From the NCBI GenBank assembly GCA_941918925.1, contig OW799235.1:107215947-107279946 (forward strand): a DNA stretch of 64,000 bases, given 5' to 3'. Within the stretch, counting starts at the first letter, position 1. Each line of letters begins with the position of its first letter. Made by a program: the position numbers and the translations under genes. The notes beneath the pieces are model-generated. The model did no database searches, was not told the origin of the DNA, and worked only from the letters and a program-made list of their open reading frames with translations. This DNA comes from Phyto melanocephala (taxonomy: Eukaryota > Arthropoda > Insecta > Diptera > Rhinophoridae). This document shows positions 9,011-21,438 of this stretch, piece by piece.

Positions 9011-11928
9011 ATTGTTCTGCTTTAAATTTATATAAAAACTTATTAGTTAAGTTTAATAATTTTTGATACATGTATATTGAACTCTATGTTTCAATATTTA
9101 AAAGTACAAAAGAGCATGACACCAAGAATTTTTTTCTAGTCTCTCAATTTATATATTTGGTAAAAATTTAAGACGAAATTATTATTATGGAATCTTAATT
9201 TTTTTTAAGACCTGAAATTGAACTAATTGGTTTGCAAATTTTTTCGTAAACTTCTTATATTATCTGAGGTAGAAATGAAGATGCCATCTATTGGCAGCTA
9301 ATATTAATGCTAAATATCATGTAGAACTTAAAAAAAACTACCACTGGTAACCTACGACAATACATGTTTTGTAAACTTTTTATACCATCTGATAGAGTTG
9401 GGCACAAATCGTTACTTTAGTGCATTATTGCCAACAACTTCGGTCGTTTTTTTCACGAACCACAATGTAATTTATTAGGGAAATAATTATTCTCAAGTTA
9501 TGATCAAATGTATCAGCATAACCGCCTTTTTTCTAAAACAAATTTAAGCCCGATGGAAATAAACTGAAAAAGGATTTGAATTTAGCGCATCAAAATCTCT
9601 ATAGTCCACATATTTCTATTAAAAGGAGATTTTTTCTGCAGACCAGTATAACTCCTGATATATTTTGTAACTAGAATAAGGGGTATGACATAAAATATAT
9701 ACTTTATGTGGGAGAAGCTAAACTAATTTGAAAGTTAAAAAAAGTATTACATTAAAACCTAACTTGAATTAAAATTATATTATAAAACATTAGTTTTGGC
9801 CCGATATCTCAAAATGATAAAATCACGGATTTGCATGACAAATCCCATTTGGCAAACTTAATACATACATACATATAATGTATATAAAAGCACTTACGTA
9901 TACGTATGTAACGTAATTTAATATAGCAAAAAATTGCGTATATATTTTGATATAGTTGTAACGGCTTCAATTAGGAAAAGTGTAACTAAAGCTGTTCTAC
10001 CTGCATGAGTTTTTTTTATTAAAAGTTTCGATTGAAAAAGGACTTAACTTATCCATGCACGTATTTTTTTTACAAATATGTTTTAAATTAATATAAAATT
10101 TTACAATAATGATGTGATAAGCTCTTTGAATGTTTTTAGCTTTTTAAATCTTAAACAATTTTTTTAGATTAATTTTTAAATTGAAGAAACTATGTGCCAT
10201 GTTACGTAACCAAATTTTATCTGAACAATGCCTTGAAAAATCTTTTAAAATAACAAATTCCTTGGTTCAGTAATAATGGGTCAGTTTAATAGAGTTATTT
10301 TTTTAATGTTATTATTAAAAGCTGTAAAAGAAAACAACATTAATTTACATACACAATTGACTTGATTTTATCATCAACCTTTTCTATATTTATACTCGTT
10401 GTAATAATAATCATACGTTATGGTCTTTAAACTGAAATTGCTTAAACATACACATGGACACATTCAATGGATTGTAAAACAACTGCCTACTTGTGGTCTT
10501 TAAAAACACATGTTGCTCTCTGATGTTGTAGGCAGGAATAAATGTCAACAACATAAATATGTCATATATGTGTATATATACATATATACACACACACACT
10601 TTTAAAGTCATAAGTGTATAACTAAAAATATGTTTGTGGTAATTTTTAAAGGGTGTTCAAAATAATCACAATTAAGCTATTAGAATTTCGTAAAGATTAT
10701 TGTAGTAACTAGTTAGATATTAATATAGACAAATTTTTACTTATTATTTATTGATGCTGATTACAAATAATGTTATGATCTTTTGCGAGAGATAGAGAGA
10801 TTGAGAGAGCTGTTGTATATCAAATCTATCATTATTAAATTTTTTTTGGGAACCCCTTAAATTGTATAAGCAGTATAATGCCCCAAATACGAACACAGAT
10901 GCCATGTCTTTACAATAGCCGTTTGTCTTACAAAGTATTTAATGGTCATGTTAAAAATAATATTTTTATATTATATTGCCCATATATATATATACATATG
11001 TATGTACACAAGCCATATAATAGTGCCAGTTACAATTATTTCAAATGTCCTCATTTATAAATATAAAATGTAAGTGTTGAGTCTGGCACTTCACCGCATG
11101 TATTAAAGGTTAAATAAAAGAATTTAGTTTATTTTTATTGCAATTTACATTATTTATCTTACACTGATTGTAGAAAAGATTGCACTCAAATAGATATATA
11201 CATATGAATTAATATTAGTTTAAAAAAATGTTTTCCGTACGTCTTTTAATAAATATGTATGGATATGTAGTTGAATCTATTTCCACAGGTTAGTCATTTT
11301 TAGAATAAATTTAACCCTTTTATAAGCTTTAGTCTCACAATTTAGAATCAGGCATTAAATCTTTTTATATGTAACAAGCATCCAATGAAAGTTTGGTGGA
11401 TATATTAATTTGGTCAATTCATTTGTTACACACATAAATGTTCGTTTAATATGTATAACATAAAAAATAAATTTTTTAAATCCGCACATAATAGTTATAA
11501 TAATTTATTTTACTATAAGTGAATTTAAAAATCTTTTTATGTATTTTAAAAAGGTTGACTTAATTTGAGGACTTGGAAATTTTTCAAAAAAAAAATCAAA
11601 TGTTCTTTTAATAAGAAATACATTAAAGATTTCTATTGTATACATGCACAAAATGTAAAGAAGTAATAAAAGAATTTAAAAATGTTAAATTAATAGCAAT
11701 TTGCAATTGTACTTTTATAAAAATCCATTTCTGCTTTGGGTTGACAAATTAATAAAAAAAAAAAATCAGGTTTAAAATGCAATAAAAAAAAACCAAAAAA
11801 AAAAAATGTACAATCTCTTAAAAACATTATCAACTATATAAATATAGTTATTCATAAATACATTTATACACACATAAAAATTTACATGTAACGTATATCA
11901 TATGCCAGCAAACAATTCCAACTAAAAA
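9011..11928. other. AT-rich DNA with microsatellites
   Basis: Only simple repeats are visible: (CATA)n near 9862, a TATG/TATA/CA tract at about 10567-10600, a GA-rich tract near 10788-10812, a TA tract near 10982-10996, and A-runs near 11754-11810. A word TTTAAGCCCGATGGAA near 9542 resembles the mariner end at 7009 but is too short to call. No gene seen. Confidence 0.5.
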
Positions 11929-11973
11929 AAACTATATAATACACCCTTGTGCACCACAGGTGAAGGGTATTAT
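11929..11973 (-). repeat. Repeat A 5'-end hairpin fragment
   Basis: The word TACACCCTTGTGCACCACAG followed by GTGAAGGGTAT is the reversed start of repeat A, almost identical to 27412-27441. Only this tip is present here. Confidence 0.6.
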
Positions 11974-12046
11974 AAAAAGGCACTAATAAAATATTATATT
12001 CTTTTTAACAATATATGGTTACCGAATGCAGGTAATGGTTATTTTT

Positions 12047-12330
12047 ATACCATTCACCTGTTGTGCCAAGCTTTGTCATTCCATTAGTAATTTCTATAAT
12101 AGTTGTTTCTCAACCAATAAGGTGTTTCTATATTTACTAAAGGTTTATTAATAGGGGAGTCGAATGAACAATGTCCACCTATCTGTGTGTTGGTTGAAAT
12201 CAACTTTTATCGCTATTAAAATCCAGCACAATCACCCTATAAGTTTCTGAGATATGAACACATAAACACGACTGCCTCTGTTTTTCCCATAAAAATTTTG
12301 AATCCATCTATAAAAAGTTTTTAATAAAAC
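12047..12330 (+). repeat. Repeat A copy, truncated
   Basis: It starts ATACCATTCACCTGTTGTGC, then CTTTGTCATTCCATTAGTAA, then an AGGGGAGTCGA block and the later module AATCACCCTATAAGTTTCTG followed by AGATATGA. The same order is seen at 37372-37630 and, reversed, at 27100-27441. The 3' half and palindromic tip are missing. It lies head-to-head with the short reversed tip at 11929-11973. Confidence 0.65.
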
Positions 12331-12546
12331 AGAGACTTAAGTCTAAACAATATATATAGTGAACACAAAATAGTGACAATTAGCGAGGAGAACTTCTATA
12401 TGTTGGCCAGGATTGGTAAACTATTGTCTCTATATTTAGCACATTGAAATGACACAAAACTAATACACACATGCAAATATTCTGTAAACAATGTACTTCT
12501 ATATATATATATACATGTTTTCAGCACTCCATGTTAACGATACATA

Positions 12547-13497
12547 CACGCAAAGAAAAACCATGGTTACGACATGATCACGACGATCATATTATAGTTT
12601 CTATAACAATATTTGGTTGTTTAAAACAAGTAATAGTTATTTTTGCTTCATTTTATCATATATTTTGACACGATAATCATGCATTTGTTTGAATTATATC
12701 ATTTAATGTTTACTTTTCGTAAAAATTTCAAAATGGTTATCATTTAAAAATAGTATGATTTGAAAAATTTAATTTGACGAAAATAACATTAACATAAAGC
12801 ATTAAAATTAAATCATTTAAGAATAGGTGAGACAACGGTATGATTACAAATTAATCAGACTATGATTTTTTTTTAATAATAATTTGATTTCAACTGATGT
12901 CAAAAAAATTAACAAAAATTTTGAAAGATTAAAGAAAATTTAAAAATAAACAAAAAAAATGTAAAAAAGTATTGGTATAAAAATTGCAAGATAATTGGTA
13001 GGTACAATCAATATGTGTATGTTACAGAGAAAGACAATAATTTGCCACAGAGAAAAGCAAAGGATGCCGATTTCAATTGTAGTCATACATATATCTGTGG
13101 TTTTCATGGGCAACCGCGTATGTTCATTTTATACGATTTAGAGTTAATAATGCCATATTGCTTGGTTTTAGACAGCCTTTCCTTGCTTTTAAAAATTTCT
13201 TAAATAAGATGGACCCATTCCGATTATTTTAATGGAATAACAACGTAACTTCCATATACATATATTCAGAAATCGTTCAGCACTAACACGGTTTTGTAGC
13301 TCTTCTGAAAAATTTGAATTTTAGACATACATGGTTGTCCATGAAAACCACAGATATATGATTATTGAATGATACTTTAATTGAACATTATAATGATAAC
13401 TGGTAACCATTATATGTTTCATCCATAATCATACAATTCAATCATAGTATGTTGCTCTTCGATTATGGTTACCACAACCATATTTTTTCTTTGCGTG
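12547..13497. mobile_element. 951-bp TA-flanked foldback/MITE-like element
   Basis: The termini are CACGCAAAGAAAAACCATGG at 12547 and its complement ending CTTTGCGTG at 13497. TA stands at 12545-12546 and 13498-13499. Inside each end are many ATGATT/AATCAT words and a near-perfect palindrome ATGATCACGACGATCAT near 12574-12590. A second inverted repeat lies inside: CATATATCTGTGGTTTTCAT at about 13088 and its complement at about 13341-13360. No transposase frame is visible. The TA duplication suggests mobilisation by a Tc1/mariner-type enzyme, but the ends match no mariner here. A related single end lies at 51563-51614. Confidence 0.75.
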
Positions 13498-13876
13498 TAC
13501 TGTACAGCAAAATACACAATTATCTATCTGTGACAAAAGACTGCAATATTTCATAGAAATAATAAAAGTGACTAATAAAATACAAAATGACAAACTACAA
13601 TTAATTTTTTTATATTTATAAACTGTTCAAATAAAAATGTTGGTTTATGTGTCTAAATAATGTTTTTAGTGAGATATTTAATTTTAAATAATAAAATATC
13701 CCAATGTTGAAAGAGATTTGTAAAGTATAAAATTTTAAAAATGATAAAAGTTTAACCCTTTATTCATAGATCTTATGTAAGAATTATAATTACATATTTG
13801 TGGACTTTTGACACAATATTTTAAGTAGATATAAGAAATTTTTCAAATTTCATAATCTTAGAAGATCAAGTCTTCT

Positions 13877-14818
13877 TATACCCACCACCAAAAAAATCGT
13901 GTGGTGGTATATTCATTTGACATTCCGTTTGTAACACATCCAAATATTTATTTTATACCCCATAAGGTATAAATATGTTTTTAATTCTTGTATCATTTTA
14001 GGACGATCTAGCTATGTCCGTCCGACTGTCTGTATGTTGAAAACACGATATAGCTCGAACAGAAAAGTTAGGGCGATCAAATTTTCCAGAATATTTTTAA
14101 TACAACAGAAATGATTGATATTGAAAGCAAGAGTAGCTCATAAAAATTTCTTTCTTACATCGGATAAAATGCGTTTATGCCTAAACGAAATAACACAGCG
14201 CAATAAAATTTCGCTAATATATATCTTCAGTAAAAAAAATAGTTTCCCGAAAATTGCTTAAATCCATTACGAAAGGAGTTATAATGTAAGAAAAGTTATA
14301 CCGCAAAGTGCCCTTTTTGGTCTATTTAAAATTTAAAACGTAATGAAACTGACAAAATTATACGTACAATTCTGAAGATTGGCAAACATTGCTTTTTGGT
14401 CAAAAAATGTGTAATAACGGAAAAATAATGTGACACGCATACCTCCCATATAACGCTTTATCACAAATTCATATAATTTCTCTATGGATAAAGACATTAG
14501 AATTTCCAAGAGAAAATGATGTTAACAAGCCTACTTTAACGCTTACTTCCCATATAATGCTTTATCATAAATTCATATAATTTTCAAATATAATTTTCAC
14601 TTTGTACTGAAATATCTATGTTAAGTTCATTACCAGAAATTGCTAAATTAATAGCAAATCGAAGTTACACAAAGAAAGTAATACATATTTTATTATAAAG
14701 AGATTATTTCATACCGATTACTGTTGGTAACAATAATAAATTTGGTGCTATAAAATTACATAAAATAGGTGGTTGGCATCAAAAATTCGGTACAACCGAA
14801 CAAAGTTCAATTACTTGT
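13877..14818 (+). repeat. Repeat B copy, plus orientation, near full length
   Basis: It starts with a hairpin TATACCCACCACC ... GGTGGTATA, then GACATTCCGTTTGTAACACA, TACCCCATAAGGTATA, GACGATCTAGCTATGTCCGT, GAAAACACGATATAGCTCGA, two internal copies of CATATAACGCTTTATC with ATTCATATAATTT, and ends in a decayed tip ATTCGGTACAACCGAA with TTACTTGT at 14812-14818. No coding frame. The module order is shared with the copies at 43739, 45753 (reversed) and 58867. Confidence 0.82.
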
Positions 14819-15601
14819 TTTTATTTGCTCCCTTGAAATTTTGATCTGTTTTAACTAACTTAAATATTGCTACAGTTAATAGGACACTCATAAGATTTAA
14901 AATTAATCCAAATATCTGGCCCATGGGCGTAGCTAAAAAAGTTATCTATGAATAACAAAAACTTAAAATTTTTTTTCTTCGCGCGAAGTTTTGGGCGTTT
15001 ACGTGGCAACATTTTAAACTAAGTTAATTTTATATTTAATTTATATTAAATGTTATTAGTTAATTTTTCCTAAAAGGTGAGGTAAAAACAATTCCTCCCA
15101 GAATAGTCTAGTTACCATTTTTTTTCTGTCATTTCCCGTTAAATCCTATAAAATCAGTTAGAAGTAGTTAATCTTTACATATATTTATCGAAAATACATT
15201 ATATCGCTAAAATATTAAATTAAAATAAAATATATTTCAGAAACTTATTTAAAGTATTCTTTATTAAACTCTTTTAAAAACATCGCTCGTATGTTGGTTT
15301 TATTGCTAATCCGGGCTATAGAGGTTTTACCAACATCTCTAGCTAGGGCGTATAAGGATCTTGAACCCCGTACACAAAGAAGTTAGGGGGACTCAAATGC
15401 TGATAAAGTGCATGAGTTAAGTGAAGGCTTAAATATATGATATCATACAAGATATGATATGATACGTAAAAACTAGAACTAGACGGAAATATTATTAATA
15501 ATAATGATCATGAGGGCCGAATCTTTATCACACGACAAACATTAGCGAATAAAAAATTGAAAAGAGTACACTTTTTAATAAAATTTTTATTAGTACACTA
15601 T
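14819..15601. other. AT-rich spacer; one GC-richer block
   Basis: A 12-bp palindrome CTTCGCGCGAAG lies at about 14979-14990. A somewhat GC-richer block at about 15290-15400 (GCTAATCCGGGCTATAGAGG, then ACCCCGTACACAAAGAAG) has no open frame and was not recognised. Confidence 0.4.
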
Positions 15602-15794
15602 TGCTCAATTCACAAGCTGATAATTTCTACATTAATTTTTTGTACAACACTTTCAAAAATTTTACCTGTATTAGTAAAATGTCGTATAAATACATCACAG
15701 CTAGAAAAGTAAGTGCTATCGCCATTTTTTTTTCAATACAAAGAAGTAATTGTCTTGCAACCTACGGCTCCTACGACAGGTTGTAAATTGAGCA
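15602..15794. mobile_element. 193-bp MITE candidate
   Basis: Inverted 14-bp ends TGCTCAATTCACAA (15602-15615) and TTGTAAATTGAGCA (15781-15794) differ at one position. TAT occurs immediately outside on both sides, a possible 3-bp target duplication. A smaller hairpin TTGCAACCT ... AGGTTGTAA sits inside the right end at about 15756-15786. A 61-codon open stretch across the unit is probably accidental. Confidence 0.55.
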
Positions 15795-16530
15795 TATATT
15801 TTTAATTTATTTTTGCCGCTACTAAATATTTACTGAAGTAAAGAAAGAATTTCTATTTCAAAGTAAAAAAATAATTTTGGTATTTATCCGAAAAAATCAC
15901 TGTTAATTATTTTTTTTAATTGGAAACTTTTAACTTTCTGTATTAAATCACCTAAATATTTAGGTTGTTAAGAAACCTGTGCGAAAATTTGCCAAAATAT
16001 AGAAGAAAAAAAAATTTGTTTCATTGCTTTAATACAAATAAAATACGAAATAATAAATCTTTCATGCTTTATAGTGATGACTGCGAAATGTTGCTTGCTA
16101 CTTTAATGCTGAAATTACAGAATGAAAAATGAAGAACATGTACAAATAAGTTCTGTTTATAAAAACCTAGAATTGGAATGTTGTTATTACATCTTAAAGA
16201 GGATAATAACAAAGTTCAACGACCAAATTTATAAGGAATAAAATTATACAGATACTTACATGTGTATAGAAGATGTATAAAAAATTATTTAAATTTTTTT
16301 TCCGGTCTTTATATCAATTTTTCCTTTGCTCATATTGAGAAATGTGTTCAAATAAAATTTTATCTCCTAATGCCACCAGTTGTGCTGCAAACATATTAGT
16401 TTTTGAGTGACAGACATACATTCATATTAAAATTTAAGCAGTCACGTATTAAAAAAGAAAAAAAATTTTTTTGTTATAAAAACTTTAATCCGAGCATTAA
16501 CTGCAGTGCAATATTTTAAGAAAACAGTAA
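15795..16530. other. AT-rich DNA without recognisable features
   Basis: No ORF, repeat or element end that I can support. Confidence 0.5.
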
Positions 16531-16617
16531 CATATCGTCGTTCGTAAATTATTGTTTTCTATGTGACATATAAAACCTATACATATGGAATACAATAATC
16601 TACGAACGACAAATATG
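16531..16617. repeat. Hairpin with 30-bp arms
   Basis: Arms 16531-16560 (starting CATATCGTCGTTCGTAAATT) and 16588-16617 (starting GAATACAATAATCTACGAAC) are near-complements with a few mismatches and a loop of about 27 bases. The size could suit a tiny foldback element or a small-RNA hairpin. Nothing shows transcription. Confidence 0.6.
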
Positions 16618-16725
16618 TATGATATATGTATGTAAGTATGTATGTTTTAGTCAAAGTTATAGGTTGATTAAATTGGTTTTGTATGTAGTTAGACAAATAT
16701 GTGCAAAATGAACAGTATTAACTTA

Positions 16726-18154
16726 TCTATATAAATAAAAATCTAAAGTTTGTTAGTAATCCCTTACTAAAGATTTTTTTATTTTATTGTCATATCCAAT
16801 ATTTCTAAAATTGGAGAATGGCTTGACTGATTTCTCAAATTTCAAATAGTCTATGAACTTCTTACAGATATTTCTTTTAATTTTTTCTAACGAATATTTT
16901 TCCTAAAAACTTAAGGAGGGTGAGGCACCCACGTACTATAGAAAATCATTGCCTTTTGCTACATCTCTGCAATACTTAATACCTTCTTCAAAATTTGTGC
17001 CAGGTATATAACAGTAACTTGCATAAAAGCGTAAAACGAACAATGAGCGTTAAGTAGGGGAAGTGATACACCCCATACAAAAAAAAAAACAATTTATGAA
17101 ATATTAGCGGAACTCACTCTTTGATGCAAACTACCCTTGCAAGTTGTGCAGACCGTGCAAGTCTAGCAAACAATTTAACTTTTGCAAGACTACAAAAACA
17201 AATTATATTAAAGCGCAATTTGCATCACTTGAGCAAATGTCCACAGCGAAAAACCAGTACAAAGCAATGTCACAGAAATTAGCACAGATAAAGAATTTAT
17301 TTACTTTCAAGATTTAAAATCACCATAAATTCAACTTCATCCATGGCATTTTTACCAAAAAAATTCTGAAATTATATTTTTCCGTTATTTTAGGCTTCGT
17401 AATTTTTTTTAAAATTAATTAACTTTCTTTTCGGAAAATATTAAAACACAGAATCTTACTTGTTAATTAAAAAAAAGATTTGTTGTTTCTAAAATACCTA
17501 AAAAATCAGCTCGTTGCCAAAAGTTTGCAATACACATTAAAAATGGACTCACGCTTGATAGCAAAAAATTAGTGCATATTTGCACTAATTGCAAAAATGC
17601 TACCAAGAGTGAATTCCGCTATTTAAGAAAAAATAAATGTTACAGTCTGTTATTTTGGTATTGGACATATTAATAAAAATTGTACAATTCATACTAATAA
17701 TAAAATAGGAGAAAATGAGAGGGCGTAACATATAAACATAAAACATATAAAATATATTTAATGGTAAATCTGTAAAACTTTTATGGTTATAAGTTTTAAA
17801 TTTCGCGTAATTGTTTACGGGCGCAAAATTGATGGAATCAATGCAGTATCCCCTATACTTAAATATGCATTTGATGTAATTTATAAAAAACTGACTTTTT
17901 TTCTTTAAACTCAGTACAAACTTTCTTCTCTTGATAAAAATTTCATAATTTAGAAAAAATTATAAGAATCGGAGAAGGGGGAGTGGTACCCTCATACGAA
18001 TGATGTTCTGTATATGAAAATTATTGCGTACGTAACATATGGTGGCAGGTAACTCTAATAATAATAGTATTCATTATTCATGAAAAAGAGAAATATAAAA
18101 TAATAATATATAAAATTTCTGTTGCAGCCAGCAAAGCGGTCCGGCTTTTGGTAG
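16726..18154 (+). mobile_element. Helitron-like non-autonomous element (decayed)
   Basis: The start TCTATATAAATAAAAATC after an A fits the 5' TC end of insect Helitrons. The candidate 3' end at 18131-18154 has a short GC hairpin, GCAAAGCGGTCCGGCTTTTG, followed by GTAG and T, close to the hairpin-plus-CTRR/T terminus. Two internal blocks are related (near 16914-16950 and 17975-18030: GGAGGGTGAGGCACCC versus GAAGGGGGAGTGGTACCC). There is no Rep/helicase gene. A MITE is nested inside at 17106-17620. The CTAG has to be assumed mutated to GTAG, so this call is tentative. Confidence 0.42.
17106..17620. mobile_element. 515-bp MITE nested in the Helitron-like element
   Basis: The ends AGCGGAACTCACTCTT (17106) and AAGAGTGAATTCCGCT (17605-17620) form inverted repeats, with ATT directly outside on both sides (17103-17105, 17621-17623). 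The right end is itself part of a long palindrome, 17542-17620, centred in AGTGCATATTTGCACT, so the terminal sequence occurs twice there in opposite directions. TTGCAAG and TTGCA words recur inside. No coding frame. Confidence 0.62.
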
Positions 18155-19255
18155 TTTAATTTCAGTAATTATATCAACCAAATTATTTAAGTGAATTTAC
18201 TACCATATATATACTAAAATTTTATTAAGTATTTTAGTACATTCAGGAAATTTTTTAAGTAAATATTAAAACTGATGAAAACTAATTTTGTTAAAAAAAG
18301 CCTTTCAAAACTGCTCTCGTATATAATAAAAATTTTAACGTCTTTTTGATGTTCTATCTAAAAACTATAATTATTTGGTAGATACCAATGATGATTCAAT
18401 AATGATGATGCTGCTGATATTATTTTCGTTAAGGAATAGCAAATGATACAATAAATATTATTTGTGCCATAAAATATTTCATTATTTACTACTAACTATA
18501 GATAGCATAAAAGGGAATAAGCTAATAAGTTAAGGAAAAAAAAAAAAGATTTATGTCTCCATAAAACATAATTAATATAATTAATCAATTGTTGCGGAAA
18601 AATGTAAAATGTTATTTTGTTATTAATTATGATTCCTTCAACAACCGTTGAAAGGACAGACGTTTCACAATATGTTTCTGCTGTGCCTTCATCTTAGCAA
18701 TCTCTAACGTTATTAATTAGTCAATGGAGAATATTAATAAGTAAAATATTTATGGCATAATTAGCACATTGGTGTCATTTTATTATAAAATTTTCAGTAT
18801 CGTTTGTTTGTATGTTTTAGTTGGTACGCCGTGTTGTTGTCTCCTTTCTTTACATTTTTCGTGTTACTAAGTCTATGAAATAAATGAAAATAAATTTTAA
18901 GTTTTTTTTTATCGTGGGTTTAATATTGTTTAATGTAGATAATTTAACTGTTTTATTAAAGAATATTTTGTTGATTTTAAACCGTTATTAATTTGGAAAA
19001 TTAAGTTGAACCCGGACTGCTTTGCTGGTCCTCACAAAGTTTTATGTTATTCCTAAAATTTGCTGGAGCAAGAAAAACAATCTTCAATTTAGAAGCAAAT
19101 CCAATAAAATGGGAACACCAAATTAAAAAAAGATTTACAAAACATTAACTAAACTGGAGTTTTATTTGTCACACTCTCTCTGTTTTATTTTTTATACTAT
19201 TCACATAAAGCACTCTTTACAAAAACAATTTGCATCAATGTATTCTCAATAGACA
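18155..19255. other. AT-rich DNA; isolated Helitron-end-like word at 19012-19028
   Basis: CCGGACTGCTTTGCTGG at 19012-19028 is the reverse complement, with one mismatch, of CCAGCAAAGCGGTCCGG at 18128-18144. It may mark a second Helitron-type 3' end on the minus strand, or the two may be ends of one element. Everything between is AT-rich with no usable ORF. Confidence 0.4.
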
Positions 19256-19690
19256 TTGTTTATGTGGTCCTTTGATCTTTTCAAGAGGTTAAATATAAAA
19301 ATTCTTTTCTTAAGATGTTCTTACTATCGAGGTTTAGTTAGTGTATTATTTTTGGGCTTATGTCCAATTTTACACATATCGCTCTTCTACATAGGGCCCA
19401 AATTTCTTGAGCTTTCGCCACTCTACTCTCAGTGTGGTCTGTCAAGCATAGCTTTCCATCAAGTATTACTACTAGGTATGTGACTTTTTTTATTAATCAG
19501 AATTGAATCATCTTGTAAGGATGACATAGTTATACGCCGGTATCTTTTTCGTTCTCGTAAATAAACAGCTTTTTGACTTCTACGTATTGACATTCAGCCC
19601 TCGCTCCTTTTCTTAGTTGAAAGATATATTCAGACCTTCTTTTATAAAGGGGCAATTGTAAAAAGTCTACGCTAGATATATTGCGGTAAA
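19256..19690 (-). pseudogene. Non-LTR retrotransposon reverse transcriptase relic (Jockey/LOA group)
   Basis: In shifting frames the minus strand reads GLNVNT-K-SK-CLFTRTKKIPAY, then VTYLVVILDGKLCLTDHTES, RVAKAQEIWALCRRAI and LDISPKI. This is the order of the C-terminal part of Jockey/LOA-type reverse transcriptases: the GLxVNPxKTxLVLFT segment, the YLGVxLDxKLxWxxH segment, then the RxxKAxxAxxxCRRxxG helix and a GLxPKI motif. The catalytic FADD box would lie further right and is not seen. Several stops and frameshifts make it dead. Clade is inferred from memory of these motifs. Confidence 0.75.
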
Positions 19691-21438
19691 TATATTACAA
19701 TTATTTATTACATTAACAACGATCAGATCTAAGGTTCGAATGTTAAGAATGGATAATCAAAGTGCCCTAGTTCTAAATATATAAAATTGTTCATCCAAGC
19801 CAGATGCCCAACTAAAAAAATATTATAAATTTTAATTTTGTACGAACTTAATGCTTTAAAGACAATGTTTTTTTTTTATTTATTTATTTATTTATTTCTG
19901 GGTTGTGTTCATTTTATATTTTTAATTCTTTTTTATATTAAAAAAAAAAAACTATTTGTTTGTGGTAATGAAAGAATAAACTAAAAAGGTAAGTTTCATC
20001 CCAACACCAGCCTAGTGGAAAGCATTTTCGAAAGCAAATAATTATGGCTTTATCATTTGAACTCTTTGAGAAGCCTATTACGTTTTTGTTATATTTTACT
20101 TTTATTTATTAAAAATATTTTATCTCTACTTAAATTCATATCGATTAAAATAAAATACTTAAAAGAATAGCCAACTGCTGGAACATTAAACCCAAAGGAA
20201 ACATCATATTGATATCAGTGCATACACTTTAAAATTAAATAATTCGAAAACAGTTTATTATGCATCAGAATTGTCTGCCATCACATCTTTAAACAATATA
20301 TTAAGCCTCTCTCTGTAAAAAATCACAAAAAATAAATTAAAATAGATTAAGCTTAAGATTTTTGTTATAAAAATATAAAAAGCAGAAAAAAAAATTAAAC
20401 AATAACAACTACTACGGCAGTAGTTTATTTATTCAAGTGACAACATTTAAGTTGCTTAAAGTAAACAAAACCTCAATAAAAACAATCATCATAGATGCAA
20501 CAATAGATAAAATTGGCAACAGAACTGTTTGATGCAACCACACCCAATGAAACAATAGAAAAACATTCTCATCTTTATCATGTTGAATTAAACAGGATAT
20601 AAAGAGGATTGGTCAAAGATGCCAAATAAAAAAAATACTGCACTTTGAAAATGAAACAAAAAAACAATAACTAACTACTTTGACACACATACAGAACAAA
20701 ATATGTATTCATTCAAAAGCTGTGCTGGCCATAGCGAAGAAGCAATTAAGATGGATTACTGTAACAAAAAGTCCATGAAGAAGAAAAAAAAATGACAGAC
20801 TACAGCTAAAAAAAGTGTTTGAAATTTGTAGTAATGGGAAATTGAAAAATAGGGCAATCTTCAACTAGCTACTCTGATGCATTAAATTCGACTAGACGTG
20901 AATCAACAATCTAAAGGAGATAGCGATTAATGTTTTTCTGTGTGGAGTAACTGAGGCAAACGTGAGATTAGAGGAAGTCATTTTAAATGCTTTTATCTCT
21001 TTAAAAATGCAACATTAAAAACTGTCTTTAACTAAAGGATTTAATTTTTTTTATATTTCATTTTGAACTTTTTTTTGTTTTTTGAGTTTCTTAAATATTT
21101 ACAATTTAATTTCAAAAATATTTAAGGAAGTTTTTTCTTATATAAAAAATAAACTCAAGCCAGTATATAAATAAAAATTTCAAATAAATATAAAATTTTA
21201 ATTACTAGTATATATTGCATTCGATCCATTTGAATGTAATTTAGTTGAAAACCGATCTTTTAAGCTAAAAACATAATTTAATCCAACAATTAGTTTTTTT
21301 TATCTATTTGTTTATTTATTTAAACTTGTATTTATTTCCTAAAGTAAATCCAAAAAACAAAAAACACCAAATTGTAAACAGAAAAGAATATAAAAACAAG
21401 ACATTTTTAAAACGAGAGTTTAAATTGTAACAGTACAC
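19691..21438. other. AT-rich DNA without recognisable features
   Basis: Contains (TTTA)n tracts near 19875-19905 and 21305-21320 and nothing else that I can support. Confidence 0.5.

Noticed and set aside
9537..9560. Solo mariner end (TTTAAGCCCGATGGAA)
   Set aside because: Only about 15 bases resemble the end at 7009; too short for a confident call.
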